Source: Bacteroidaceae bacterium
Lineage (GTDB): Bacteria; Bacteroidota; Bacteroidia; Bacteroidales; Bacteroidaceae
Direction of reading: 5' to 3'
Assembly (NCBI GenBank): GCA_017614895.1
Contig: JAGAAZ010000099.1
Location: 1 to 33,600 of the forward strand
Length of the DNA stretch: 33,600 nt
Shown here: positions 14,182 to 21,141 of the stretch, piece by piece
Layout of the letters: every line of letters begins with the position of its first letter
Position numbering within the stretch: the first letter of the stretch is position 1
Translations under genes and position numbers: made by a program
Notes under the pieces: generated by a model
Seen by the model: only the letters and a program-made list of their open reading frames with translations
Told to the model about the DNA's origin: nothing
The model's database searches: none

Positions 14182-15771
14182 ATGAAACAATTACTTCTTG
14201 GTGACGAAGCCATTGCCTTGGGAGCGATTAACGCTGGATTGTCTGGCGTGTATGCTTATCCTGGCACTCCTTCCACCGAAATCACAGAATTTATCCAAAC
14301 CAACAAAGTGGCACAGGAACGTGGCATCCACAGTCGTTGGTGTACGAACGAGAAGACAGCGATGGAGGCTGCACTCGGTATGTCTTATGCTGGCAAGCGT
14401 GCCCTGGTGTGCATGAAGCACGTAGGTATGAACGTGTGTGCCGACGCTTTTGTGAATAGCGCCATTACGGGTGTGAATGGTGGCCTCATCGTTTTGGCTG
14501 CTGACGACCCATCGATGCACTCTTCCCAGAACGAACAGGACAGCCGTTTCTATGGCAAATTCGCCCTCATCCCTGTGTTTGAACCATCGAACCAGCAGGA
14601 AGCTTACGATATGGTGGCAAGTGCTTTCGAACTCTCTGAAAGCATGAAAGTGCCAGTATTGCTGCGCATCGTCACCCGTCTGGCACACAGTCGTGCTGCT
14701 GTGGAGGTGGGTGAACTGGGTGCAGAGAACAAACTCAACCCCAGCACCGACCAGTGGGTGTTGCTGCCTGGCATCGCAAGAAAGAAATATGTGGACTTGC
14801 TGGGCAAGCAGGAAGCTTTCCAACAGGCATCGGAGAAATCTGCCTACAACAAGAAGGAGACTGCAAACGGTCAGAAATTGGGTATCATCGCTTGTGGTAT
14901 TGCTTACAATTACGTGAAGGAGAATGTGGGTGATGATGCCAACATCCTGAAGGTGAGCCAATATCCTCTCTCTCCAAAGGTCATTCGTGCCTTTGCCGAA
15001 GAGAACGATGCTATCCTCGTGGTGGAAGACGGCCAGCCAGTAGTGGAAGAGGCAATTGCCGGAATGGTCGGAGCAGATTACCCCATCAAGGGTCGTCTGA
15101 CTGGCGACCTGCCACGTACAGGCGAGTTGACACCTGACTGTGTGGCCAAGGCATTGGGCAAACCTGCAGGTCCTGCTTTCGATAACGCAAAGAACCTTGC
15201 AGGTCGTCCTCCTCAGCTTTGTCAGGGCTGCGGACATCGCGATGTATATGCAGCATTGAACCAAGTGCTGGCTGAATACCCTGATTATCGTGTGTTTGGT
15301 GACATCGGTTGCTACACCCTTGGTGCGCTGCCACCTTTCAAGGCACTCTCCAGCTGTGTGGATATGGGTGCATCCATCACGATGGCGAAAGGCGCTGCCG
15401 ATGCAGGATTGTTCCCTGCAGTTGCCATTATTGGTGACTCAACCTTCACCCATTCTGGTATGACAGGCCTTTTGGATGCTGTCAACGACAAGTCCAACAT
15501 CACTGTCGTTATCTCCGACAACCTGACCACAGGTATGACGGGTGGACAGGATTCTGCAGGTACGAACAAGTTTGAGGCGATTTGTCTTGGACTGGGCGTA
15601 GAGCCAGAGCATGTGCGTGTGGTGGTGCCACTCCCCAAGAACATGCCAGAGATCACGCGTATCCTGAAGGAAGAGATTGAGTACAACGGAGTTTCAGTGA
15701 TTATTCCTCGTCGTGAGTGCATCCAGACAGCAGCACGTCACGCCAGAGAAAGAGCAAAACAACAGAAATAA
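14182..15771 (+). CDS. iorA: Indolepyruvate ferredoxin oxidoreductase, alpha subunit
   Basis: The 529-residue enzyme subunit catalyses thiamine-diphosphate-dependent conversion of aryl-pyruvates and CoA to aryl-acetyl-CoA and CO2 with ferredoxin, or the reverse. The N-terminal pyrimidine-binding part has GDEAIALGAINAGLSGVYAY and PGTPSTEITEF; the C-terminal part has LCQGCGHRDVYAAL (Cys347, Cys350), GDIGCYTLGALPPFKA and the TDP-binding IIGDSTFTHSGMTGLLDAVN ending in VVISDN. Archaeal and clostridial IorA continue for another 60 to 100 residues with two 4Fe-4S ferredoxin clusters; here the protein stops at RERAKQQK with no CxxCxxCxxxC. It is the first gene of a six-gene operon; iorB starts 1 bp after its stop. 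Confidence 0.93.
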   Translation: MKQLLLGDEAIALGAINAGLSGVYAYPGTPSTEITEFIQTNKVAQERGIHSRWCTNEKTAMEAALGMSYAGKRALVCMKHVGMNVCADAFVNSAITGVNGGLIVLAADDPSMHSSQNEQDSRFYGKFALIPVFEPSNQQEAYDMVASAFELSESMKVPVLLRIVTRLAHSRAAVEVGELGAENKLNPSTDQWVLLPGIARKKYVDLLGKQEAFQQASEKSAYNKKETANGQKLGIIACGIAYNYVKENVGDDANILKVSQYPLSPKVIRAFAEENDAILVVEDGQPVVEEAIAGMVGADYPIKGRLTGDLPRTGELTPDCVAKALGKPAGPAFDNAKNLAGRPPQLCQGCGHRDVYAALNQVLAEYPDYRVFGDIGCYTLGALPPFKALSSCVDMGASITMAKGAADAGLFPAVAIIGDSTFTHSGMTGLLDAVNDKSNITVVISDNLTTGMTGGQDSAGTNKFEAICLGLGVEPEHVRVVVPLPKNMPEITRILKEEIEYNGVSVIIPRRECIQTAARHARERAKQQK

Positions 15772-15772
15772 G

Positions 15773-16351
15773 ATGAAAAAAGATATTATCCTGTGCGGTG
15801 TGGGTGGACAAGGCATCCTCTCCATCGCAACCATCATCGGAGAAGCAGCTACAGAAGCTGGCATCAATCTGAAGCAAGCTGAGGTACACGGAATGAGTCA
15901 GCGTGGTGGTGACGTACAGTCTAACCTGCGTCTCTCCACAGAAAACATTTATTCAGACCTCATTCCACAAGGAGGTGCTGATGTGGTCATCTCGATGGAG
16001 CCTATGGAATCCCTTCGTTACCTCCCCTACCTCGCCAAAACTGGTACGATCGTGACCAGCAGCAAACCTTTCGTCAACATTCCCAACTATCCTGACGAAG
16101 CTGCGCTGATGGCAGAACTCGACAGTATGCCATCGGTAGTGAAGCTCGACATCGAGAGCGTAGCCAAGGATGCAGGTAATGTGCGTGGTGCCAACATGGT
16201 GCTGCTCGGTATGGCTGCCCCATTTATTGAGATTCTCACGGTCGAGCAACTCCGCAAGGCCATCTCCGTCATCTTTGCTCGCAAGGGTGAAGCCATCGTC
16301 GAAGCCAACCTCAAGGCTTTCGATATGGGTGTGGAGGCAAGTAAAAAATAA
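15773..16351 (+). CDS. iorB: Indolepyruvate ferredoxin oxidoreductase, beta subunit
   Basis: The 192-residue subunit starts at MKKDIILCGVGGQGILSIAT, with the glycine-rich GVGGQG signature of the gamma-type domain of 2-oxoacid:ferredoxin oxidoreductases. It continues with EVHGMSQRGGDVQSNLRLS and a central DVVISMEPMESLRYLPYL, all typical of IorB. A longer frame starts at 15713, but that part lies inside iorA; the ATG at 15773, one base after the iorA stop, is the real start. It forms the heteromeric enzyme with IorA. It has no cysteine cluster either, so neither subunit shown here carries ferredoxin-type clusters. Confidence 0.93.
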   Translation: MKKDIILCGVGGQGILSIATIIGEAATEAGINLKQAEVHGMSQRGGDVQSNLRLSTENIYSDLIPQGGADVVISMEPMESLRYLPYLAKTGTIVTSSKPFVNIPNYPDEAALMAELDSMPSVVKLDIESVAKDAGNVRGANMVLLGMAAPFIEILTVEQLRKAISVIFARKGEAIVEANLKAFDMGVEASKK

Positions 16352-16376
16352 TAACAATCAAACACAATTAAAAAAC

Positions 16377-17693
16377 ATGATTCACAATCCAGAAATCGAG
16401 TGCATGGACAGAGAGTCAATGCGCAAGTTGCAATCAGAGCGACTGATCAAAACCGTCAAGAGATGTTACGAGAATGTCCCATTCTACAAGAAGAAGATGG
16501 ATCGCATGGGTGTTAAGCCCGAGGATATCCGTAGCATCGACGACATCTATAAACTTCCCTTCACCACCAAGCACGACCTACGTGATGAATATCCATTCGG
16601 TCTGCAGGCTGTTCCTCAGACAAAGATTCGTCGTATCCACGCTTCATCAGGTACGACAGGTAAGCCCGTTGTGGGCACCTATACAGAGAACGACCTGAAG
16701 ATGTGGGCAGAGTGTGTGGCTCGTGTGATGGCTGTAGGCGATATAGGTCCAGGCGATGTTGTACAAGTAGCTTACGGCTATGGATTGTTCACAGGTGGTC
16801 TGGGTGCTCATGATGGTGCTGCTGTGCGTGGAGCCATTCAGTTACCCACTTCTGCTGGTAATTCAGCCAAGCAAATCATGCTGATGAAAGACTTTGGCAC
16901 AACAGCTCTTTGCTGTACTCCTTCCTATGCCCTGCACTTGGCAGAGGTCATCGAACAGCATCCTGAAATCAATGCAGAAGACCTGAAATTGAGAGTCGGT
17001 TTCTTCGGAGCTGAACCTTGGACTTGGGGCATCCGCAGAGAGTTGGAGAAGAAGCTCCACATCAAGGCAATCGACATCTACGGACTGACGGAGATGTGTG
17101 GTCCTGGTGTTGGTGGTGAATGTTTGTACCAGAATGGTACGCACATTGCTGAAGACATGTTCTATCCAGAAATCATCAATCCAGAGACGCTGGAGCCAGT
17201 GGCACCAGGCGAAGAGGGTGAATTGGTATTCACCTCCCTGTGCAAGGAAGCTATGCCAATCCTTCGTTATCGTACACGCGACCTCACCCACCTCATCTAT
17301 GAGCCTTGTGAGTGTGGACGTACCACGGTCCGCATCGGAAAGATTCTGGGTCGAAGCGACGATATGCTCATCATCCGTGGTGTGAACGTCTTCCCATCAC
17401 AGATCGAGACCATCCTGACGGAGTTCCCTGTATTTACTCCTCAGTACTTCATCACAGTAGATCGCAAGAACAACGAAGACACCTTCGACCTCGATGTCGA
17501 GTTGCGTGCAGAGTACTTCTCACCCAACCCAGCGAAACAGATGCCATTCATCAAGCCACTCTACGACCGCATCGTCAGCATGGTGGGCATCAAACCAAAC
17601 ATCCACATCAAGGAACCAGGCAACATCGAACGTTCTACTGGTAAGGCAAAGCACGTGCTCGATAAGAGAACCCTCCTGACGGATTGGAAATAA
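16377..17693 (+). CDS. paaK: Phenylacetate-CoA ligase (first copy)
   Basis: The 438-residue length is right for PaaK. It is an adenylate-forming enzyme interconverting aryl-acetate plus ATP and CoA with aryl-acetyl-CoA. Visible are PFYKKKMDRMGVKPEDI, the FTTKHDLRDEYPFGL block, the nucleotide loop HASSGTTGKPVVGTY (from about residue 88), YGLTEMCGPGVGGEC, the RYRTRDLT hinge motif and GRSDDMLIIRGVNVFPSQIE. A zinc-finger-like pair, CECG, follows the hinge. The start at 16377 comes after the iorB stop with a 25-bp gap; the longer frame upstream overlaps iorB. It is in operon with iorAB. Confidence 0.93.
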   Translation: MIHNPEIECMDRESMRKLQSERLIKTVKRCYENVPFYKKKMDRMGVKPEDIRSIDDIYKLPFTTKHDLRDEYPFGLQAVPQTKIRRIHASSGTTGKPVVGTYTENDLKMWAECVARVMAVGDIGPGDVVQVAYGYGLFTGGLGAHDGAAVRGAIQLPTSAGNSAKQIMLMKDFGTTALCCTPSYALHLAEVIEQHPEINAEDLKLRVGFFGAEPWTWGIRRELEKKLHIKAIDIYGLTEMCGPGVGGECLYQNGTHIAEDMFYPEIINPETLEPVAPGEEGELVFTSLCKEAMPILRYRTRDLTHLIYEPCECGRTTVRIGKILGRSDDMLIIRGVNVFPSQIETILTEFPVFTPQYFITVDRKNNEDTFDLDVELRAEYFSPNPAKQMPFIKPLYDRIVSMVGIKPNIHIKEPGNIERSTGKAKHVLDKRTLLTDWK

Positions 17694-17704
17694 ACTATTA
17701 TAAT

Positions 17705-19015
17705 ATGACAAATACACCACTTGATTATCAGACAGTCACTGAGGCCATCGACAGTATGAGCCTCGGTGATTTCTCCCAAGCCACCATCCGTGACATCCAA
17801 TCACTTTCGAAAGTGCTGGAAGAAAAGACGGGGCAGACAGTAATCCATTTGGAGATGGGTGTGCCAGGCCTGAAGCCTTCGGACATCGCATTGAAAGCAG
17901 AACAAGAGGCATTGCAGAATGGCTGTGCCACCATATACCCTCCCAACGGAGGCATTCCACGCATCAAGAATGCAGCTTCGCGCTTCGTGAAGGCATTCAT
18001 CGGAGTAGATATTGACCCACTCTGCTGCATCCCCACCACAGGTTCGATGCAAGGCACCTTTGCCACTTTCACAGCTTGGCATCATGCGATGCCCGAGAAA
18101 GACACTGTGCTTTTCATCCACCCAGGATTCCCTGTACAAACCACGCAGTGTGACGTGATTGGCTTAAAGCATATTGGACTGGATATCCACAACTATCGTG
18201 GCGATGCGCTCATCAAGAAGCTGGAGGAGATTCTGTCAGCAGGTAATATCTGTGGTATTGTCTATTCAAACCCCAACAACCCATCGTGGGTGTGCTTCAA
18301 CGAAGAGGAGCTGAAGGGCATCGCAGGATTGGCTGACAAGCACGACTGCATCATTTTGGAAGACCTCGCCTACTTCGCGATGGACTTCCGCAGAGACCTG
18401 AGCCATCCATTTGAGGCACCCTTCCAAGCGACAGTGGCAAGATACACGGACAAGTACATCTTGGCTGTGTCTGGCTCGAAGGCTTTCTCGTATGCAGGTC
18501 AGCGCATCGGCGTGGCTTGCATCAGCAACGCACTCTACCACAGGGTCTATCCTGCTCTGCAGGAAAACTTTGGTGTGGGCGAGTTCGGAAACTTCTTCTG
18601 TAACCGGCTGATGTACACGCTCTCAAGCGGCACGACTCATAGTGTGCAACACGCGATGGCGGCTCTGATGGAAGCTGCTTGCGACGGAAGTTACAACTTC
18701 CTTGCCGATGTGAGGGAGTATGGCAGAAGAGCCAAGTTCATGAAGGACGTGCTCTTGGCAAACGGCTTCTACCTCGTGTATGACAACGACCTTGGTGCCC
18801 CACTGGCAGACGGTTTCTACTTCACTGTGCAGTATCCTGGCATGACTGACCTCCAGCTGACCCGTGAACTCATGTATTACGGCATCGCTGTATTCCCACT
18901 CGACACAATGGGTTCGAACGAACAAGGCGTGCGCATCTGCACCTCGTTCTTCTCGAAAGAACAGGAGCCGATGTTCAAAGAAAGAATCGAAGCATTCAAT
19001 AACAATCATCAATAA
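17705..19015 (+). CDS. PLP-dependent class I/II aminotransferase, probably for aromatic amino acids
   Basis: The protein has 436 residues from the ATG at 17705; a TTG at 17684 in frame lies inside paaK1 and is rejected. Fold-type I landmarks are present: YPPNGGIPRIKNAASRFV, NPNNPSW, LEDLAYFAMDFRRD, and the PLP lysine Lys259 in SGSKAFSYAGQRIGV. The C-terminal arginine for the substrate carboxylate is in GVRICTSFF. Its place between two aryl-acetate CoA ligases, after indolepyruvate oxidoreductase, argues that it interconverts Phe, Tyr or Trp with phenyl-, hydroxyphenyl- or indolepyruvate. The specificity comes from context; the sequence alone says only aminotransferase. Confidence 0.88.
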   Translation: MTNTPLDYQTVTEAIDSMSLGDFSQATIRDIQSLSKVLEEKTGQTVIHLEMGVPGLKPSDIALKAEQEALQNGCATIYPPNGGIPRIKNAASRFVKAFIGVDIDPLCCIPTTGSMQGTFATFTAWHHAMPEKDTVLFIHPGFPVQTTQCDVIGLKHIGLDIHNYRGDALIKKLEEILSAGNICGIVYSNPNNPSWVCFNEEELKGIAGLADKHDCIILEDLAYFAMDFRRDLSHPFEAPFQATVARYTDKYILAVSGSKAFSYAGQRIGVACISNALYHRVYPALQENFGVGEFGNFFCNRLMYTLSSGTTHSVQHAMAALMEAACDGSYNFLADVREYGRRAKFMKDVLLANGFYLVYDNDLGAPLADGFYFTVQYPGMTDLQLTRELMYYGIAVFPLDTMGSNEQGVRICTSFFSKEQEPMFKERIEAFNNNHQ

Positions 19016-19016
19016 C

Positions 19017-20333
19017 ATGGACGATAAATCACCTTACCTTCATCCGCAGTACGAGACACTCTCGCACGAGGAACTGAAAAAGCTGCAACTGGAAAGGTTG
19101 CAGGCAACGGTGAAGCATTGCATGAACTCACCGTTTTACAAAAAAAGATTTGAAGAAATTGGACTGAAACCCGAGGACATTAAGAGCCTCGATGACGTCC
19201 GCAAGATTCCTTTCACCACCAAACAAGACCTGCGCGACACCTATCCTTTCGGCATCGCCAGCGCACCTCTCCGTGACTGTGTACGTTTGCACTCTTCATC
19301 GGGTACAACAGGTAATCCAACGGTCATCCTGCACACGAAGAAGGACCTTGACGAGTGGGCAAACCAGGTGGCACGTAACCTCTGGATGGTAGGACTGCGC
19401 CCTGATGACGTATTCCAGAACTCTTCTGGTTATGGTATGTTCACAGGCGGTCTCGGCTTCCAATATGGTGCTGAGAAACTGGGTATGCTCACAGTGCCAG
19501 CAGCAGCTGGTAACTCTCTGCGTCAAATCAAGTTCATCAAGGACTTCGGCACCACAGCCATCCATGCTGTGCCCAGCTATGTGACCCGCCTTTATGAGGT
19601 GATGCAGCAGGAAGGTGTTGACCCACGCAAGGACACAAAACTGAAGGTGCTTGCCATTGGTGCAGAACCTCATAGCGAGGAGCAGCGTAAGCGTATCGAG
19701 GACATGATGGGCGTGAAGGCATACAACTCATTCGGCATGAGCGAGATGTGCGGTCCTGGTGTCGGTTTTGAGTGCCAAGAGCAGAATGGTCTGCACTTCT
19801 GGGAAGACTACTATATTGTGGAGATTGTTGACCCTGAAACTTTGGAGCCTGTGCCTGAAGGAGAAATCGGCGAACTCGTACTCACTACCCTGTGTCGTGA
19901 GGCAATGCCATTGCTCCGCTATCGCACACGTGACTTGACCCGTGTGCTGGGTCACACTTGTCCTTGCGGACGTAACCACATCCGTCTTGATCGTATGCGT
20001 GGTCGCAGTGATGACATGATGGTGCTGCGTGGCGTGAACATCTTCCCCATCCAGATTGAGAAGATTCTCATGCAGTTCAAGGAACTGGCAAACAACTACC
20101 TCATCACCTTGACCACAGACGAGGACAACGACAACATGACTGTTGAAGTGGAACTCGAAGAACTCTTCACAGACGACTTCCCACGCCTCCTCGCTTTGGA
20201 AAAGGAAATCAAGCGTCGTTTGAAGGACGAAATCCTCCTCACGCCTCATGTAAAGCTCGTGCCTAAGGGCAGCCTGCCTGTCAGCGAAGGAAAGGCTGTG
20301 AGAGTGGTAGATAAGAGAAAAGTTTATCAATAA
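19017..20333 (+). CDS. paaK: Phenylacetate-CoA ligase (second copy)
   Basis: The 438 residues start at MDDKSPYLHPQYETLSHEEL, 1 bp after the aminotransferase stop; the longer frame upstream is inside that gene. All PaaK landmarks recur: FTTKQDLRDTYPFGI, HSSSGTTGNPTVILH, YGMFTGGLGFQYGAEKLG, FGMSEMCGPGVGFEC, RYRTRDLTRVLGHTCPCG and GRSDDMMVLRGVNIFPIQIE. It differs from copy 1 around the substrate-facing blocks (SSGYGMFTGGLGF against VAYGYGLFTGGLGA; SEMCGPG against TEMCGPG). The two copies are therefore old paralogues rather than a fresh duplication, and may handle different aryl-acetates such as phenylacetate and indoleacetate. Confidence 0.93.
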   Translation: MDDKSPYLHPQYETLSHEELKKLQLERLQATVKHCMNSPFYKKRFEEIGLKPEDIKSLDDVRKIPFTTKQDLRDTYPFGIASAPLRDCVRLHSSSGTTGNPTVILHTKKDLDEWANQVARNLWMVGLRPDDVFQNSSGYGMFTGGLGFQYGAEKLGMLTVPAAAGNSLRQIKFIKDFGTTAIHAVPSYVTRLYEVMQQEGVDPRKDTKLKVLAIGAEPHSEEQRKRIEDMMGVKAYNSFGMSEMCGPGVGFECQEQNGLHFWEDYYIVEIVDPETLEPVPEGEIGELVLTTLCREAMPLLRYRTRDLTRVLGHTCPCGRNHIRLDRMRGRSDDMMVLRGVNIFPIQIEKILMQFKELANNYLITLTTDEDNDNMTVEVELEELFTDDFPRLLALEKEIKRRLKDEILLTPHVKLVPKGSLPVSEGKAVRVVDKRKVYQ

Positions 20334-20345
20334 AAAGAACACACC

Positions 20346-20771
20346 ATGACAATCAAGCAACTATCCATCTTCATCGAGAACAAGGGAGGCACGCTTATCA
20401 AGGTTCTCGACCTGCTGAGCAAGGCAGGCATACAGATCATCGCCTCCACCGTTGCCGACACGAAGGACTACGGCATCTATCGTGTGTTGACCAACAATTC
20501 TGCACAGGCTTACCTCATCCTGAAAGAGGCAGGCATCAACGTGCAACTCTCAGATGTGTTTGCCCTCAGCATTGATGACCAGCCTGGTCGTGCTGCTGAA
20601 GCCATCAAGGAGATTTCCGCTGCAGGAGTCAGCATCCTTTATCTTTATTCTTTCCTTTGGCAGGGCAAAGGCGTGCTTGTCTTCCGTGCCGACCAAAGTG
20701 AGAAGGCAAAAGAAACCATTGTTCTTAACAAGCTGACATTCCTGACAGAAGCAGACTTTAAAGCGCTTTAA
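20346..20771 (+). CDS. Tandem ACT-domain protein, probable amino-acid sensor of the ior-paaK operon
   Basis: The 141 residues form two ACT domains: residues 1 to about 68 (IKQLSIFIENKGGTLIKVLD) and about 69 to 141 (VFALSIDDQPGRAAEAIKEI). Each has the beta-alpha-beta N/D-x-x-G turn (ENKGG, DDQPG) where ACT domains bind amino acids. No catalytic domain is attached. It starts 12 bp after the paaK2 stop and is the last gene of the operon. Two-ACT proteins of this kind often sit beside paaK in bacteria. A regulatory role, sensing an aromatic amino acid or aryl-acetate, is likely but unproven. Confidence 0.88.
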   Translation: MTIKQLSIFIENKGGTLIKVLDLLSKAGIQIIASTVADTKDYGIYRVLTNNSAQAYLILKEAGINVQLSDVFALSIDDQPGRAAEAIKEISAAGVSILYLYSFLWQGKGVLVFRADQSEKAKETIVLNKLTFLTEADFKAL

Positions 20772-20800
20772 TCTATCAGTTCTTTAGGAACCATATACCC

Positions 20801-20843
20801 TTTCGGCACTTTTTTCGCTCTTCACGTGAAAAAAGTGCCGAAA
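20801..20843. terminator. Perfect 16-bp stem-loop after the ior-paaK operon
   Basis: TTTCGGCACTTTTTTC at 20801-20816 pairs perfectly with 20828-20843 around an 11-base loop. There is no T-run after the stem on the plus strand, so it is not a textbook terminator. It lies between the operon end and the tRNA promoter and probably ends or protects the operon message. Confidence 0.55.
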
Positions 20844-20845
20844 AG

Positions 20846-20877
20846 TTTGGTGGGTAAGAAAAAAAGGCGTACCTTTG
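20846..20877 (+). promoter_or_regulatory. Promoter of tRNA-Phe
   Basis: TTTG at 20846-20849, a 20-bp gap and TACCTTTG at 20870-20877. The tRNA begins 22 bp further on. Confidence 0.75.
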
Positions 20878-20899
20878 CACTCGCTAAACAAAAATAGCT

Positions 20900-20975
20900 G
20901 GTGCCATAGCTCAGTTGGTAGAGCATCGGACTGAAAATCCGTGTGTCCCCGGTTCGAATCCTGGTGGTACCACCA
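20900..20975 (+). tRNA. tRNA-Phe (anticodon GAA), CCA encoded
   Basis: The cloverleaf is readable: acceptor GGTGCCA/TGGTACC, D-arm GCTCAGTTGGTAGAGC, anticodon loop CTGAAAA giving GAA, and T-loop TTCGAAT. The 3' CCA is encoded at 20973-20975. Three pairs are imperfect: G4-U69 in the acceptor stem, U27-U43 at the top of the anticodon stem, and C51-U63 in the T-stem. A strong terminator follows at once. Confidence 0.93.
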
Positions 20976-20976
20976 T

Positions 20977-21022
20977 AAAGGACTTCTGATAAAACATTTT
21001 GTTTGTCAGAAGTCCTTTTTTT
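20977..21022 (+). terminator. Terminator of tRNA-Phe
   Basis: AAAGGACTTCTGA at 20977-20989 pairs with TCAGAAGTCCTTT at 21006-21018, ending in a T-run to 21022. It starts one base after the tRNA CCA. Confidence 0.85.
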
Positions 21023-21086
21023 GCCCTTTTTGCATCCTTTAGTAAAAAAATACTCGAAAAAACTTTTCGTTTCAAACTATTATTAC

Positions 21087-21094
21087 TACTTTTG
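21087..21094 (+). promoter_or_regulatory. -7 promoter box of the symporter gene
   Basis: TACTTTTG at 21087-21094 matches the phylum -7 box. The -33 position holds only a weak T-rich match near 21064. The ATG at 21142 follows after a leader of about 40 nt. Confidence 0.5.
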
Positions 21095-21141
21095 CAAATC
21101 TTCATTATAATACTTGTATCAAGACTTATACATCTATCATT

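Noticed and set aside
20900..20975. Integration site of a mobile element at the tRNA 3' end
   Set aside because: No integrase and no repeated tRNA 3' segment are seen downstream; an ordinary terminator follows.
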